From positions 496,001-560,000 of the forward strand of contig NZ_CP114054.1 in assembly GCF_026967575.1 (NCBI RefSeq): DNA of 64,000 nucleotides. The letters run 5' to 3'. The position numbers were made by a program, and so were the translations under genes. The notes under the pieces are model-generated. The model ran no database searches. It worked only from the letters and a program-made list of their open reading frames with translations, and was not told the DNA's origin. Numbering within the stretch: position 1 is the stretch's first letter; each line of letters opens with the position of its first letter. Below, piece by piece: positions 47,210 through 55,286 of the stretch. This DNA comes from Aurantiacibacter sp. MUD11 (GTDB lineage: Bacteria > Pseudomonadota > Alphaproteobacteria > Sphingomonadales > Sphingomonadaceae).

Positions 47210-48196
47210 CTACGCCTCCTCCCCGTAGTAGGCGCCGAAGCGCCTGCCGCTGGGGCTGAAATGGGCCGCGTTGAGCAGCAGCTTGATGTCGGGGCAGGCA
47301 GACAGCAGCGTAAGCGCGTCTTCCAGTGAGCTCTGCCCGGTGCGATCCGCGCGGGCGACGACGATTGCCTGGCCGACATGGTTCGCCAGCTCGGCGGCGG
47401 GCGAAGCCGCCAGTGCCGGCGGGCTGTCGAAAATCACGATGCGCTTGGGCGAGCCGCGCGTCAGCCGATCGAGCACCTCTGCCGTACGATGGCTGGCGAG
47501 GAATTCGCTGTCCGAGGTGGTGTGATTGCCCGCAGGCAGCACGTGCAGCCCGGCAATGTCTGTCGCCAGCACGCAGTCTTCCACCTTCAGGTCGTCGCGC
47601 GCGAGCACGTCCATGAAGCCAGGCCCCTTGGGCAGGCCCAGCATCTTGAGGACGGACGGCTTGGCGAAATCGGCATCCACCAGCAGGACTTCGCTATCCT
47701 TCTCGGCAGCCATGGCCAGCGCCAGGTTGACCGCGCAGAAGCTCTTGCCCTCGTCCGGCAGCGGCGAGCAGACCAGCACCCGCTGCGCCATTGCGTCCGA
47801 GCCGCTTTCCTGCGCCTTGCGCACGGCCGCGAGCACGCGGCGCTTCACGATACGGAATTCCTCCAGCAGCGCGGTAACCTGCCCTTCCGGCTGGATCAGG
47901 CCGTGGCGGGCAAGGCAATCGCGATCGACCGGGTGGATTGCATCGGGAAAGCGGACGTCCTCATAGACCGGCTCGGGTGCAACTTCCGGCACGGATGGCG
48001 CGACCGGTGCCTGCGCGGCAGGCTTGGCGACCTCTGCGGGACTGGCCTCTTCCTTGCGCTTGGACACGCGGCGGTTGACCGGCTTCGCCAGTTCATCAGG
48101 CACCGGTGCGGGCTTGTAGCCGCCAAGGCCGAACATGCTTTCGGCACGTTCCAGCAGCGTCTTGGGCGGATCGGGAAGCTTGCGCTGTTCGGTCAT
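47210..48196 (-). CDS. exosortase A-associated tyrosine-kinase-like ATPase
   Basis: 328 aa CpsD/CapB-type P-loop protein. Modified Walker A is SPLPDEGKSFCAVNLALA, Walker A' is VLLVDADFAKPSV and Walker B is IVIFDSPPALA. The N-terminal 110 residues are a Pro/Ala/Lys-rich linker. The C-terminus has a single Tyr pair (AYYGEEA) and not the Tyr-rich cluster of classical BY-kinases. It works with the chain-length protein to control polymer length. ATG 48196 is 13 nt after that gene's stop. Confidence 0.9.
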   Translation of the reverse strand: MTEQRKLPDPPKTLLERAESMFGLGGYKPAPVPDELAKPVNRRVSKRKEEASPAEVAKPAAQAPVAPSVPEVAPEPVYEDVRFPDAIHPVDRDCLARHGLIQPEGQVTALLEEFRIVKRRVLAAVRKAQESGSDAMAQRVLVCSPLPDEGKSFCAVNLALAMAAEKDSEVLLVDADFAKPSVLKMLGLPKGPGFMDVLARDDLKVEDCVLATDIAGLHVLPAGNHTTSDSEFLASHRTAEVLDRLTRGSPKRIVIFDSPPALAASPAAELANHVGQAIVVARADRTGQSSLEDALTLLSACPDIKLLLNAAHFSPSGRRFGAYYGEEA

Positions 48197-48209
48197 CGCT
48201 CGTCTCCCC

Positions 48210-49727
48210 TCACGCCACCGTCGTGCGCTGGATGAGCTCGACGCCCAGCAGCACCACGAACATGACGCCAAGGCCACCGACCCCGGCTGCGAAATACTTG
48301 AGGCGCTTCGCGCGCAGTTCGCGCCCGGCCTCGGTGAAAGTGTGCGAAATCGTGCCGATCACCGGCAGGCCGAAGCTGCGCTCCAACTGATTCGCCGTGG
48401 CGAAGGTGGAGCCGAGCTTGCTCAGCGCATAGGCGGTCCCCGCGCCGGCACCCAGGCCCAGCACCAGTACTGCAAACAGCAGCAGCGGACGGTTCGGCGC
48501 AGCGGGTGAGCGCGGCGTGGTGGGCGGATCGACCACCTCGAACTGCACGGCGTTGCGCTCGCTTTCGACCTGGCCGCGCAGGCGCAGTTCCTCGCGATCC
48601 TGCAGCAACTGGTCATACTGTTCGCGCAGCACGTCATAGTCGCGGCTGATGCGCTGGGCTTCCGCCGCGGCGCCCGGCTCGCGCGCCTGGCTGGCCATGA
48701 TCGCAGCGATCTCGGAACGCAGCGCTGCAGCACGCGACTGCAGCGACTGCACGTTCGATTCCCGCTCCACGCGCATCGACAGCAGCGTGGTGTAGGCAGG
48801 ATTGTTGGTGCCGCCAGTCGGGCCGGAGGACTGCGCTGCTTCTCGCAGATTGGCGACAGTGCGCCGGGCCGCGACCATGTCGGGGTGTTCTTCGGTCAGG
48901 CCGCGCGCGCGCATTGCAGCAAGCTGGGCTTCCGCCTGCGCCAGCGAGGCCTGCGGACCGCCGGAGCCCGGCGTAACCAGCACGCGCGGCGTGTTCGAAA
49001 GCTGCCCTTCGAGCGCGGCGAGCGCACTCTGCGAAGCGGCGAGGTCGGCCTCCACGCTCCGCAATTCGGCGCGGGTGGCGGCCAGTTGCTGGGCAATGGC
49101 CTGCGCGCCGCCGATCAGGTCGGGATTGGCCGCTTCGAAGGCCAGACGACGTTCTTCCGCAGCGGCCAGTTCCGCTTCGCGCGCGGCCAGCTGCTGGTTC
49201 AGGAACTCGATCGATTCCTGCATGTCCTGCCGTGCACTACCGAGGTTTTCCTCGCGGAAGATGTCGATCATGCGCTGGGCGATGGTCTGCGCCAGTTCGG
49301 CATTCTCGGCTTCGGACAAGTCGCCACGACCGCTCGACGCGGTGATTTCGAAAATATTCTCGCCTTCGCTGACGACCTCGATGTCCTCGGTCAGGCGTTC
49401 GATCGCGGCTTCCATCTCGGTCGGCGTCGAAACGCTGTCTCCGATACGGGTGGTGTTGACCACCTTCTCGAGGTTTACCGAGCTTACCAGCGTCTGACGG
49501 AGGCGCTCGATGTCACGGGCGCGACTTGCGGCACCGATGCCGATCTGTTCGGCCAGCACGTCATCCAGCTGCACGAACAGCCGCGTCTCGCTCTCGTAGG
49601 TGTTGGGGATCAGCGCGACGACCAGCCAGCCCAGCAGGCAGGTACCCCAGGCCACGGCCAGCGCCAGCCAGCGACGGTTCCACACCGCCCACAGCCCTGC
49701 GCGCAATTCCTCGAGAAGTTGGTTCAA
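48210..49727 (-). CDS. exosortase A-associated polysaccharide chain-length determinant
   Basis: 505 aa Wzz/GumC-like inner-membrane protein. One membrane helix is near 20-37, a long periplasmic coiled coil spans about 150-390, and the second helix is near 420-440 (RPLLLFAVLVLGLGAGAGTAYAL); a third hydrophobic run occurs near the C-terminus. The proline-rich PPTTPRSPAAPNRPLLL segment before helix 2 is the Wzz signature. The first codon is TTG 49727 (MNQLLEELR), with GGGAAGGG upstream and no nearby ATG. Confidence 0.92.
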   Translation of the reverse strand: MNQLLEELRAGLWAVWNRRWLALAVAWGTCLLGWLVVALIPNTYESETRLFVQLDDVLAEQIGIGAASRARDIERLRQTLVSSVNLEKVVNTTRIGDSVSTPTEMEAAIERLTEDIEVVSEGENIFEITASSGRGDLSEAENAELAQTIAQRMIDIFREENLGSARQDMQESIEFLNQQLAAREAELAAAEERRLAFEAANPDLIGGAQAIAQQLAATRAELRSVEADLAASQSALAALEGQLSNTPRVLVTPGSGGPQASLAQAEAQLAAMRARGLTEEHPDMVAARRTVANLREAAQSSGPTGGTNNPAYTTLLSMRVERESNVQSLQSRAAALRSEIAAIMASQAREPGAAAEAQRISRDYDVLREQYDQLLQDREELRLRGQVESERNAVQFEVVDPPTTPRSPAAPNRPLLLFAVLVLGLGAGAGTAYALSKLGSTFATANQLERSFGLPVIGTISHTFTEAGRELRAKRLKYFAAGVGGLGVMFVVLLGVELIQRTTVA

Positions 49728-49742
49728 TGCCCTGCCCTTCCC

Positions 49743-50387
49743 TTAGAACATGCTTTCCGGGATGATGATCACGTCACCCGGGCGCAGCATCACGTTGGCG
49801 TCGCTCTCGCCGCGACGCAGCAGGTCCGACAGCCGCAGCGCATATTCCTGCTGCTGGCCGGTCTGGCGATCGAAACGGATCAGCTTTGCGCGGTTACCGG
49901 CGGCATATTCGGAGAGGCCGCCCACCGCGATCATCGCGTCGAGCAGCGTCATGTTGGCGCGGTACGGCAGCGAGGCCGGCTCGGCCGTGGCCCCGACGAT
50001 GCGCACCTGCTGACTGAACGTCCCGGCAAATTCGTTGACGATGACGGTGACCAGCGGCTCCTCGATGTACTGCGAGAGCTGCAGGCGGATGTCCTCCGCC
50101 AGCATGGTCGGCGTCTTGCCCACGGCGGGCATGTCGGCGACCAGCGGCGTGGTGATGCGGCCATCCGGGCGCACCTGCACCTCGGCCCCCAGCTCGTCAT
50201 TGCGCCATACGTGGATGGTCAGCTTGTCGAGCGGACCGATGATGTATTCCTCGCCCGGCTCCTCCTGCATCGCCACGAAGCGCGCGGATTCAAGCTGCGG
50301 GCCATTGGCACCGCCGCCGCAGCCGGTCAGGCCGACAGCTGCCCCCAGGCTGGCAAGGATGATACGAACCGGCGTCTTGCTACGCAT
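49743..50387 (-). CDS. exosortase A-associated polysaccharide export lipoprotein
   Basis: 214 aa Wza-like protein. Signal peptide ends in the lipobox LTGC (Cys near 24). The Poly_export domain has YIIGPLDKLTIHVWRNDEL, VRPDGRITTPLVADMPAVGKTP and SQYIEEPLVTVIVNEF, followed by a SLBB part with GATAEPASLPYRANMTLLDAMIAVGGL and VMLRPGDVIIIPE. It forms part of the export channel at the outer membrane. First gene of the operon. ATG 50387 has GAAGGAC upstream. Confidence 0.93.
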   Translation of the reverse strand: MRSKTPVRIILASLGAAVGLTGCGGGANGPQLESARFVAMQEEPGEEYIIGPLDKLTIHVWRNDELGAEVQVRPDGRITTPLVADMPAVGKTPTMLAEDIRLQLSQYIEEPLVTVIVNEFAGTFSQQVRIVGATAEPASLPYRANMTLLDAMIAVGGLSEYAAGNRAKLIRFDRQTGQQQEYALRLSDLLRRGESDANVMLRPGDVIIIPESMF

Positions 50388-50580
50388 CGAAAGCGTCCTT
50401 CGCGAATGTCGGGCGCATCGCTGCAACGGTCCGGTGTGCCGTCGACGCAATTCGCCCTTTGGATCCGCCTCGCGTTCTCCCGAAAAAGGGTGAACATTGC
50501 GTTAGCCTTTTGCCCAAAACCGCCTTGGTGGCGGGGTTTGTGAGGGGGTGTCCCGGATCGGGACTATTCGTGGAGGTTGC
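50388..50580. promoter_or_regulatory. 193-nt region upstream of the exosortase A eps operon
   Basis: Must hold the promoter for the minus-strand operon starting at 50387 and the end of the decarboxylase transcript. I found no convincing sigma-54 -24/-12 pair; CGGCAC and TTGCAG occur but with wrong spacing. An inverted repeat GTCCCG-GAT-CGGGAC lies at 50550-50564. Confidence 0.35.
50516..50539 (-). terminator. weak candidate terminator after the PLP decarboxylase gene
   Basis: On the minus strand a 5-bp stem CCGCC (50534-50530)/GGCGG (50524-50520) with a 5-nt loop is followed by TTTT (50519-50516). It is 42 nt past the stop at 50581. Short stem, so only moderate support. Confidence 0.4.
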
Positions 50581-51807
50581 TCAGACGAGCATTTCGCAGG
50601 CCGGTCCCTGCCCCAGGAAGGCGGACGGACTGGCACTGGCGCCATAGGCTCCGGCGCAGAAAACGGCGACCAGGTCGCCCACCTCGGCGCGTGGCAGGTG
50701 GGCCTGGTCGGCAAGTCGATCCAGCGGGGTGCACAGGCAGCCGACGACATTCACCTCTTCCTCCGGCGGCGCATCGAAGCGCGTGGCGATGGCAACCGGA
50801 TAGTTGCGACGCACCACCGTGCCGAAATTGCCGGAGGCCGCGAGCTGGTGATGCAGGCCACCGTCGGTAACAAGGTAAGTGGTGCCGTGGCTCACTTTCC
50901 GGTCGACGATGCGAGTCAGATAAACGCCAGCCTCCCCAACGAGATAGCGGCCAAGTTCAATGGCGAATTCGGTTTCCGAAAGGATGTCCGGCAAGTTGTC
51001 GAAACGGTCCTTCAGGGCCGCGCCGACCGCCGCGATATCCAGCGGTGTGTCCTTGTCGAAATAGGGAATGCCGAAGCCGCCGCCCATGTTCAGGTGCGGT
51101 ACTTCGACGCCGGCCTCCGCACCTAGCTGTGCCGCGAGGTCGAGCACATGCCCCTGGGATTCGATAATCGCCTCGGCATCCAGCGCCTGGCTGCCCGAAT
51201 AGATGTGGAACCCGCGCCAGTTCACGCCGGCGTCGACAAGCTTGCGCGCCAGAGCCGGCACACGGTCGGCATCGAGGCCGAAGGGTTTGGCGCCGCCACC
51301 CATCTTCATGCCCGAACCGCGCAATTCGAAGGTAGGGTTCACCCGGATGGCCAGACGCGGCGTCACCCCCAGCATTTTCGCAGTATCCAGCGCACGCTCG
51401 GCCTCACCCTCGCTTTCAAGGTTGAGCGTCACGCCCGCACGGATTGCGGCCTGCAATTCCTCGTCGCGCTTGCCCGGCCCGGCAAAACTGATCTCGCGCG
51501 GCAGGTAACCCGCCTCGCGCGCCATTTCGAACTCGCCGATGGAGGCGATATCCAACCCGTCCACCAGATCTGCAATGAATTCGAGAAGTGGGCCATAAGG
51601 GTTTGCCTTCATGGCATAATGAATATTCAAACGCTCCGGCATAACTGCGCGCAGATCAGCGATGCGCTGCGCGATCAGGTCACGCGAATAGACGAACAGC
51701 GGCGTATCGCCCGCCTCGTCTGCCAGCGCGCTGGCAAGACGGCCGCCGATCGCGAGTTCGCCATCAATTGCCGAATATCCGGCCGGTATCGGTCCCAGCG
51801 CCTTCAT
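50581..51807 (-). CDS. exosortase A-associated PLP-dependent decarboxylase
   Basis: 408 aa, fold III decarboxylase like diaminopimelate or ornithine decarboxylase. The PLP Lys is K67 in HYAMKANPYGPLL. GGGFGIPYFD binds the phosphate, and the conserved active-site Cys and Asp are in VVGCLCTPLDRL and GDLVAVFCAGAYGASASP. It belongs to the decarboxylase family found only with exosortase A. Its amino-acid substrate is unknown. ATG 51807 overlaps the acyl-CoA ligase stop as ATGA, so the two are coupled. Confidence 0.92.
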   Translation of the reverse strand: MKALGPIPAGYSAIDGELAIGGRLASALADEAGDTPLFVYSRDLIAQRIADLRAVMPERLNIHYAMKANPYGPLLEFIADLVDGLDIASIGEFEMAREAGYLPREISFAGPGKRDEELQAAIRAGVTLNLESEGEAERALDTAKMLGVTPRLAIRVNPTFELRGSGMKMGGGAKPFGLDADRVPALARKLVDAGVNWRGFHIYSGSQALDAEAIIESQGHVLDLAAQLGAEAGVEVPHLNMGGGFGIPYFDKDTPLDIAAVGAALKDRFDNLPDILSETEFAIELGRYLVGEAGVYLTRIVDRKVSHGTTYLVTDGGLHHQLAASGNFGTVVRRNYPVAIATRFDAPPEEEVNVVGCLCTPLDRLADQAHLPRAEVGDLVAVFCAGAYGASASPSAFLGQGPACEMLV

Positions 51808-53300
51808 GCCGCTTCCCTCGCCAGCCTGGCACGGTCGATCTTGCCGTTCGGATTGAGCGGCATGTCCGCCACCCATTCAATCACCGCCGGCTGCATGAAA
51901 TTGGGCAATTCGCGGCGCAGCGCATCGCGCAGGCCTTCCTCATCGCCCGAGCCACGCACGACCAGGTGAATGGCATGGCCCAGTTGCGCGTCCGGCACGC
52001 CGAATGCCACGGCCTCTTCCGCCAAGCCTGTCGCGATGACCGCCTCCTCGATCTCCTGCGGGCTGATGCGATTGCCCGCGCTCTTGATCATGGCATCGCT
52101 GCGGCCGATGAAATAGAGCAAACCGTTCTCGGCACGACGCACCCTGTCGCCCGACCATACCGCCATTCCCCCGTAGCTGGAGGCAGCAGGCGCAGGCTTG
52201 AAGCGCTGTGCGGTGCGTTCCGGGTCCTGCCAGTAGCCTTGCGCTACCAGCGGCCCGCAATGCACCAGCTCACCCTCGCTCGCCACTTCTCCCGCCTCGT
52301 CCACGACGAGAATTTCGGCGAATGGAATGGCCGTACCCATCGAGGTCGGAAACTCGTCCACCAGCGCCGGATCGAGATAGGTGGAGCGGAAAGCCTCGGT
52401 CAGGCCATACATTGGAAAAAGCCGTGCTTTCGGGAAGATAGCACGCAAGTCTCGCACCAGGTCTTCGGTCAGTGCGCCACCACTATTGGTCAGCCGACGC
52501 ATCGCAACCACGGCTTCCTCCGGCCACTCATGGGCCACCAGTTGCACCCATAGCGGCGGGACCGCCGCCAGAGTCGTAACCTGATGCCTCGCGCAGGCCT
52601 TCAGCACATCGCGCGGCGTGAGATAGTCGAGCGGAGCCACGCTGCCGCCGGCATACCAGGTCGAAAGCAGCTGGTTCTGGCCATAGTCGAAGCTGAGCGG
52701 CAGCACGGCCAGCGTGACGTCATCGCGCGCCATACCTAGGTAATGCGCAACGCTGACGGCGCCCAGCCACAGGTTCGCATGGCTCAGCACAACGCCCTTG
52801 GGCCGGCCCGTCGAGCCACTTGTGTAAAGGATGGCGCAGACCGATTCCGGGTCCGCTTCAGAGGGTGCAGAAAGCGGCTGAGCGGCACCGAGAGCCTCCG
52901 AAACCGCCTTTTCCTCGACAATCGGGCATGTGGCGTCGCCATCTTGCAGCGAAGCGATCCGCGCCGCGTTCGCCAGCAGCAGGCTCGCGCCGCTATCTTC
53001 AAGAATATGCTTAACCTGCGCGTGTTTGAGCAGCGGATTGATCGGCACGTGCACCAGCCCTGCCCGCGCCGCCGCCAGCGGCATGAGGCAAGTCAGCTCG
53101 CCCTTCGCCGCCCATGTCGCCACCCGCGCGCCCGGCTCCAGGCCCTGCGCGGCCAGCCAGCCCGCCATGTGCGCGACACGGGTTCTTAAGTCCTTCCAGC
53201 TAAGGGTTTCGCGGCGCAGGACCAGTGCCGGATCCGCATCCGCCCCGCGCATGGCGAGGTGGTCTAGCGGATAGGGTATTGGATCAGGCGCAGAGGACAT
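51804..53300 (-). CDS. exosortase A-associated acyl-CoA ligase (AMP-forming)
   Basis: 498 aa adenylate-forming enzyme. The AMP/P-loop is ILYTSGSTGRPKGVVLSH. Other conserved sites are LFPMYGLTEAFRSTY, VWSGDRVRRAENGLLYFIGRSD and the C-terminal catalytic Lys in NPNGKIDRA. It activates a carboxylic acid as adenylate for CoA or for the acyl carrier protein encoded nearby. ATG 53300; the divergent acyltransferase starts only 27 nt away. Confidence 0.92.
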   Translation of the reverse strand: MSSAPDPIPYPLDHLAMRGADADPALVLRRETLSWKDLRTRVAHMAGWLAAQGLEPGARVATWAAKGELTCLMPLAAARAGLVHVPINPLLKHAQVKHILEDSGASLLLANAARIASLQDGDATCPIVEEKAVSEALGAAQPLSAPSEADPESVCAILYTSGSTGRPKGVVLSHANLWLGAVSVAHYLGMARDDVTLAVLPLSFDYGQNQLLSTWYAGGSVAPLDYLTPRDVLKACARHQVTTLAAVPPLWVQLVAHEWPEEAVVAMRRLTNSGGALTEDLVRDLRAIFPKARLFPMYGLTEAFRSTYLDPALVDEFPTSMGTAIPFAEILVVDEAGEVASEGELVHCGPLVAQGYWQDPERTAQRFKPAPAASSYGGMAVWSGDRVRRAENGLLYFIGRSDAMIKSAGNRISPQEIEEAVIATGLAEEAVAFGVPDAQLGHAIHLVVRGSGDEEGLRDALRRELPNFMQPAVIEWVADMPLNPNGKIDRARLAREAA

Positions 53301-53327
53301 CGGGTTCCCGGGAATTGGACGAGCGAA

Positions 53328-54314
53328 GTGACGGCCATCAGCTATCACGACACGGTTAACGATCTGCAAGACCTTGATTGGTCTGGCGAGGGCCCTTTTG
53401 CCCGGCCGGAATGGTTCGCCCTGCTCGAACAGAGCGGCATGACCCCGCTGATCGCCACCGCCCGTACCGATGGCCAGGCTGTCGCCCTCCCCTTGCGGCA
53501 GGGCGACGACGGCTGGGAAGCGCTGACCAACTGGTATGCCTTCACCTGGCGTGACCTGCGCAGCGGTGGCGTGACGTCACCCACCTTGCTGGAGGAGCTG
53601 GCGCGCGACCTGGCCAAGCATACCGACCGCGTATTGCTGACCAAGCTGCCCGACGAGGACGGCACGATGCAGCGCATGATCCTCGCCTTTCGCATGGCAG
53701 GCTGGCTGGTCTTCGCCGAGCCTTGCGACACCAATCACGTGCTGCGCGTGGCCGGACGCAGCTACGCCGAGTTCCTCGCCGATCGCCCCGGTCCGCTGCG
53801 CACCACGCTGAAGCGCAAGGCGAAGAAGGTGGAGGTGCACGTTACCGACAGCTTCGATCCCGCGGACTGGGCCGCATACGAAGACATCTACGCCGACAGC
53901 TGGAAGCCCGGGGAAGGCGATCCAGCCCTGCTGCGTGGCTTCGCGGAGGCCGAGAGCGCAGCCGGGCGCTATCGCTTCGCCATCGCCCATCACGAGGGCC
54001 AGGCAGTCGCGGCGCAGTTCTGGACCGTCGATGGCGCAACCGCCTACATCCACAAGCTGGCGCACCGGAAGGATGCGCACAAGCTCTCCCCCGGCACCAC
54101 GCTGACCGCCGCGCTGTTCGAGCGGGTGATCGATGTGGACGGCGTCGAGATGGTCGACTTCGGCACCGGCGACGATCCCTACAAGCGCGACTGGATGGAG
54201 CAGGTCCGCACCCGCTGGCAGCTTACCTGCCTGCGCGCCGCTTCGCCGCGCAACTGGCCGCTCGCCGCCCGCAAATCCGCACGCAAGCTTGTCTCCGCGC
54301 TTTCCCATGGCTAG
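53328..54314 (+). CDS. exosortase-associated GNAT/FemAB-like acyltransferase
   Basis: 328 aa. The C-terminal Acetyltransf_6 domain spans about 140-290: RTTLKRKAKKVEVHV, YADSWKPGEG, EGQAVAAQFWTVDGATAYIHKLAH and VEMVDFGTGDDPYKRDWM. It likely transfers an acyl group, possibly from the acyl carrier protein that follows. Starts with GTG 53328 with only a weak GGA upstream. First gene of a plus-strand operon. Confidence 0.85.
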   Translation: MTAISYHDTVNDLQDLDWSGEGPFARPEWFALLEQSGMTPLIATARTDGQAVALPLRQGDDGWEALTNWYAFTWRDLRSGGVTSPTLLEELARDLAKHTDRVLLTKLPDEDGTMQRMILAFRMAGWLVFAEPCDTNHVLRVAGRSYAEFLADRPGPLRTTLKRKAKKVEVHVTDSFDPADWAAYEDIYADSWKPGEGDPALLRGFAEAESAAGRYRFAIAHHEGQAVAAQFWTVDGATAYIHKLAHRKDAHKLSPGTTLTAALFERVIDVDGVEMVDFGTGDDPYKRDWMEQVRTRWQLTCLRAASPRNWPLAARKSARKLVSALSHG

Positions 54315-54326
54315 GGCGCAGAAATC

Positions 54327-54620
54327 ATGGCGACCAACCTTCCCGCGCTTTCCGAACAGGCGGGCGAGACCGATCTCGTCCTGCGCCAGGTTCTTTCCGA
54401 CGTCCTCGGCCTCTCGGCAGAACGCCTGGCAGAACTCGACGACGATGCCGGCCTCTTCGGACACCTGCCCGAACTGGATTCGATGGCGGTCGCCGGCCTG
54501 CTCACCGAACTGGAAGACCGGCTCGACATCCTCATCGAGGATGACGAGGTCGACGGCGAAATGCTGGAGACCTACGGCGGCCTGCTGTCCTTCCTCGCGG
54601 ACAAGCGCAACAACGCGTGA
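54327..54620 (+). CDS. acyl carrier protein in the exosortase locus
   Basis: 97 aa four-helix carrier protein. The phosphopantetheine Ser is S52 in ELDSMAVAGLL, followed by LEDRLDI as in ACPs. The sequence is acidic at its C-terminal half. It would carry the acid activated by the divergent ligase. It begins 12 nt after the acyltransferase stop. A phosphopantetheinyl transferase is not in the window. Confidence 0.9.
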   Translation: MATNLPALSEQAGETDLVLRQVLSDVLGLSAERLAELDDDAGLFGHLPELDSMAVAGLLTELEDRLDILIEDDEVDGEMLETYGGLLSFLADKRNNA

Positions 54621-54626
54621 CGCGTC

Positions 54627-55286
54627 ATGCTAGCGGCAAGCTGGCCCTCCCCTGCCGGATTTGACGAATACGCGCTGACGTTCGACCGGCAGCGCGAGCG
54701 TCGCCTGCTGGTGATCCCGGCGCTGTTCGATGAAGCCAACAAGCTCCGGCGCTTCACCGTCGAAACGATGCGGCGGCTGGACGCGGCTGGCATCGACACC
54801 TTCCTGCCTGACCTGCCGGGAACCAACGAGAGCCTCGACTGGCCGTTCGAACAGGACCTGGCGAAATGGCGAGCGGCCATGGCTGGCGCAGCGCAGCATT
54901 TCGGCGCTACTCACGCACTGTCAATCCGCGGCGGGTGCCTGGTTGCCACGGTCGACCTGCCGACAGCGCAGTATGCCCCGGTCTCCGGCGCGAAGATCCT
55001 GCGGGGCCTGCTCCGCGCGCACCTGATGCAGAAACGCGAGGCTGGGGTCCATCTCAAGATGGAAGACGAACTGGCGGAAGGTCGCAAGGAAGGCCTGTGC
55101 ATGGTCGGCTACGATTGGTCCGCGCAACTGATCCGCGACCTTGAAGCTGCCGATCCCCCAGCCACCGACCTGGCAATCGCACAACCGCAGCTCGGCGGTC
55201 CCGGCCTCTGGCTGCGCGCCGAGCCGTCCAAGGACGGCAAACAGTCGGAAGCGCTTGCGCGGATCGTGCAGGAGTGGCTGGTATGA
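54627..55286 (+). CDS. alpha/beta-hydrolase-fold protein lacking a Ser elbow (exosortase hydrolase-2-like)
   Basis: 219 aa. RRLLVIPALFDEANKLRRF and LPDLPGTNESLDWP recall the hydrolase 2 family of exosortase A loci. At the place of the GxSxG elbow it reads HALSIRGGCLVA (R101 in the nucleophile position). No convincing catalytic His follows, so it may be a non-enzymatic partner or use another chemistry. It is also shorter than the family by about 50 aa. Its stop overlaps the next ATG as ATGA. Confidence 0.72.
   Translation: MLAASWPSPAGFDEYALTFDRQRERRLLVIPALFDEANKLRRFTVETMRRLDAAGIDTFLPDLPGTNESLDWPFEQDLAKWRAAMAGAAQHFGATHALSIRGGCLVATVDLPTAQYAPVSGAKILRGLLRAHLMQKREAGVHLKMEDELAEGRKEGLCMVGYDWSAQLIRDLEAADPPATDLAIAQPQLGGPGLWLRAEPSKDGKQSEALARIVQEWLV

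Noticed and set aside
50388..50580. Possible sigma-54 promoter before the eps operon (CGGCAC...TTGCAG)
   Set aside because: Nine bases between CAC and TTG in place of five; spacing is wrong for -24/-12.
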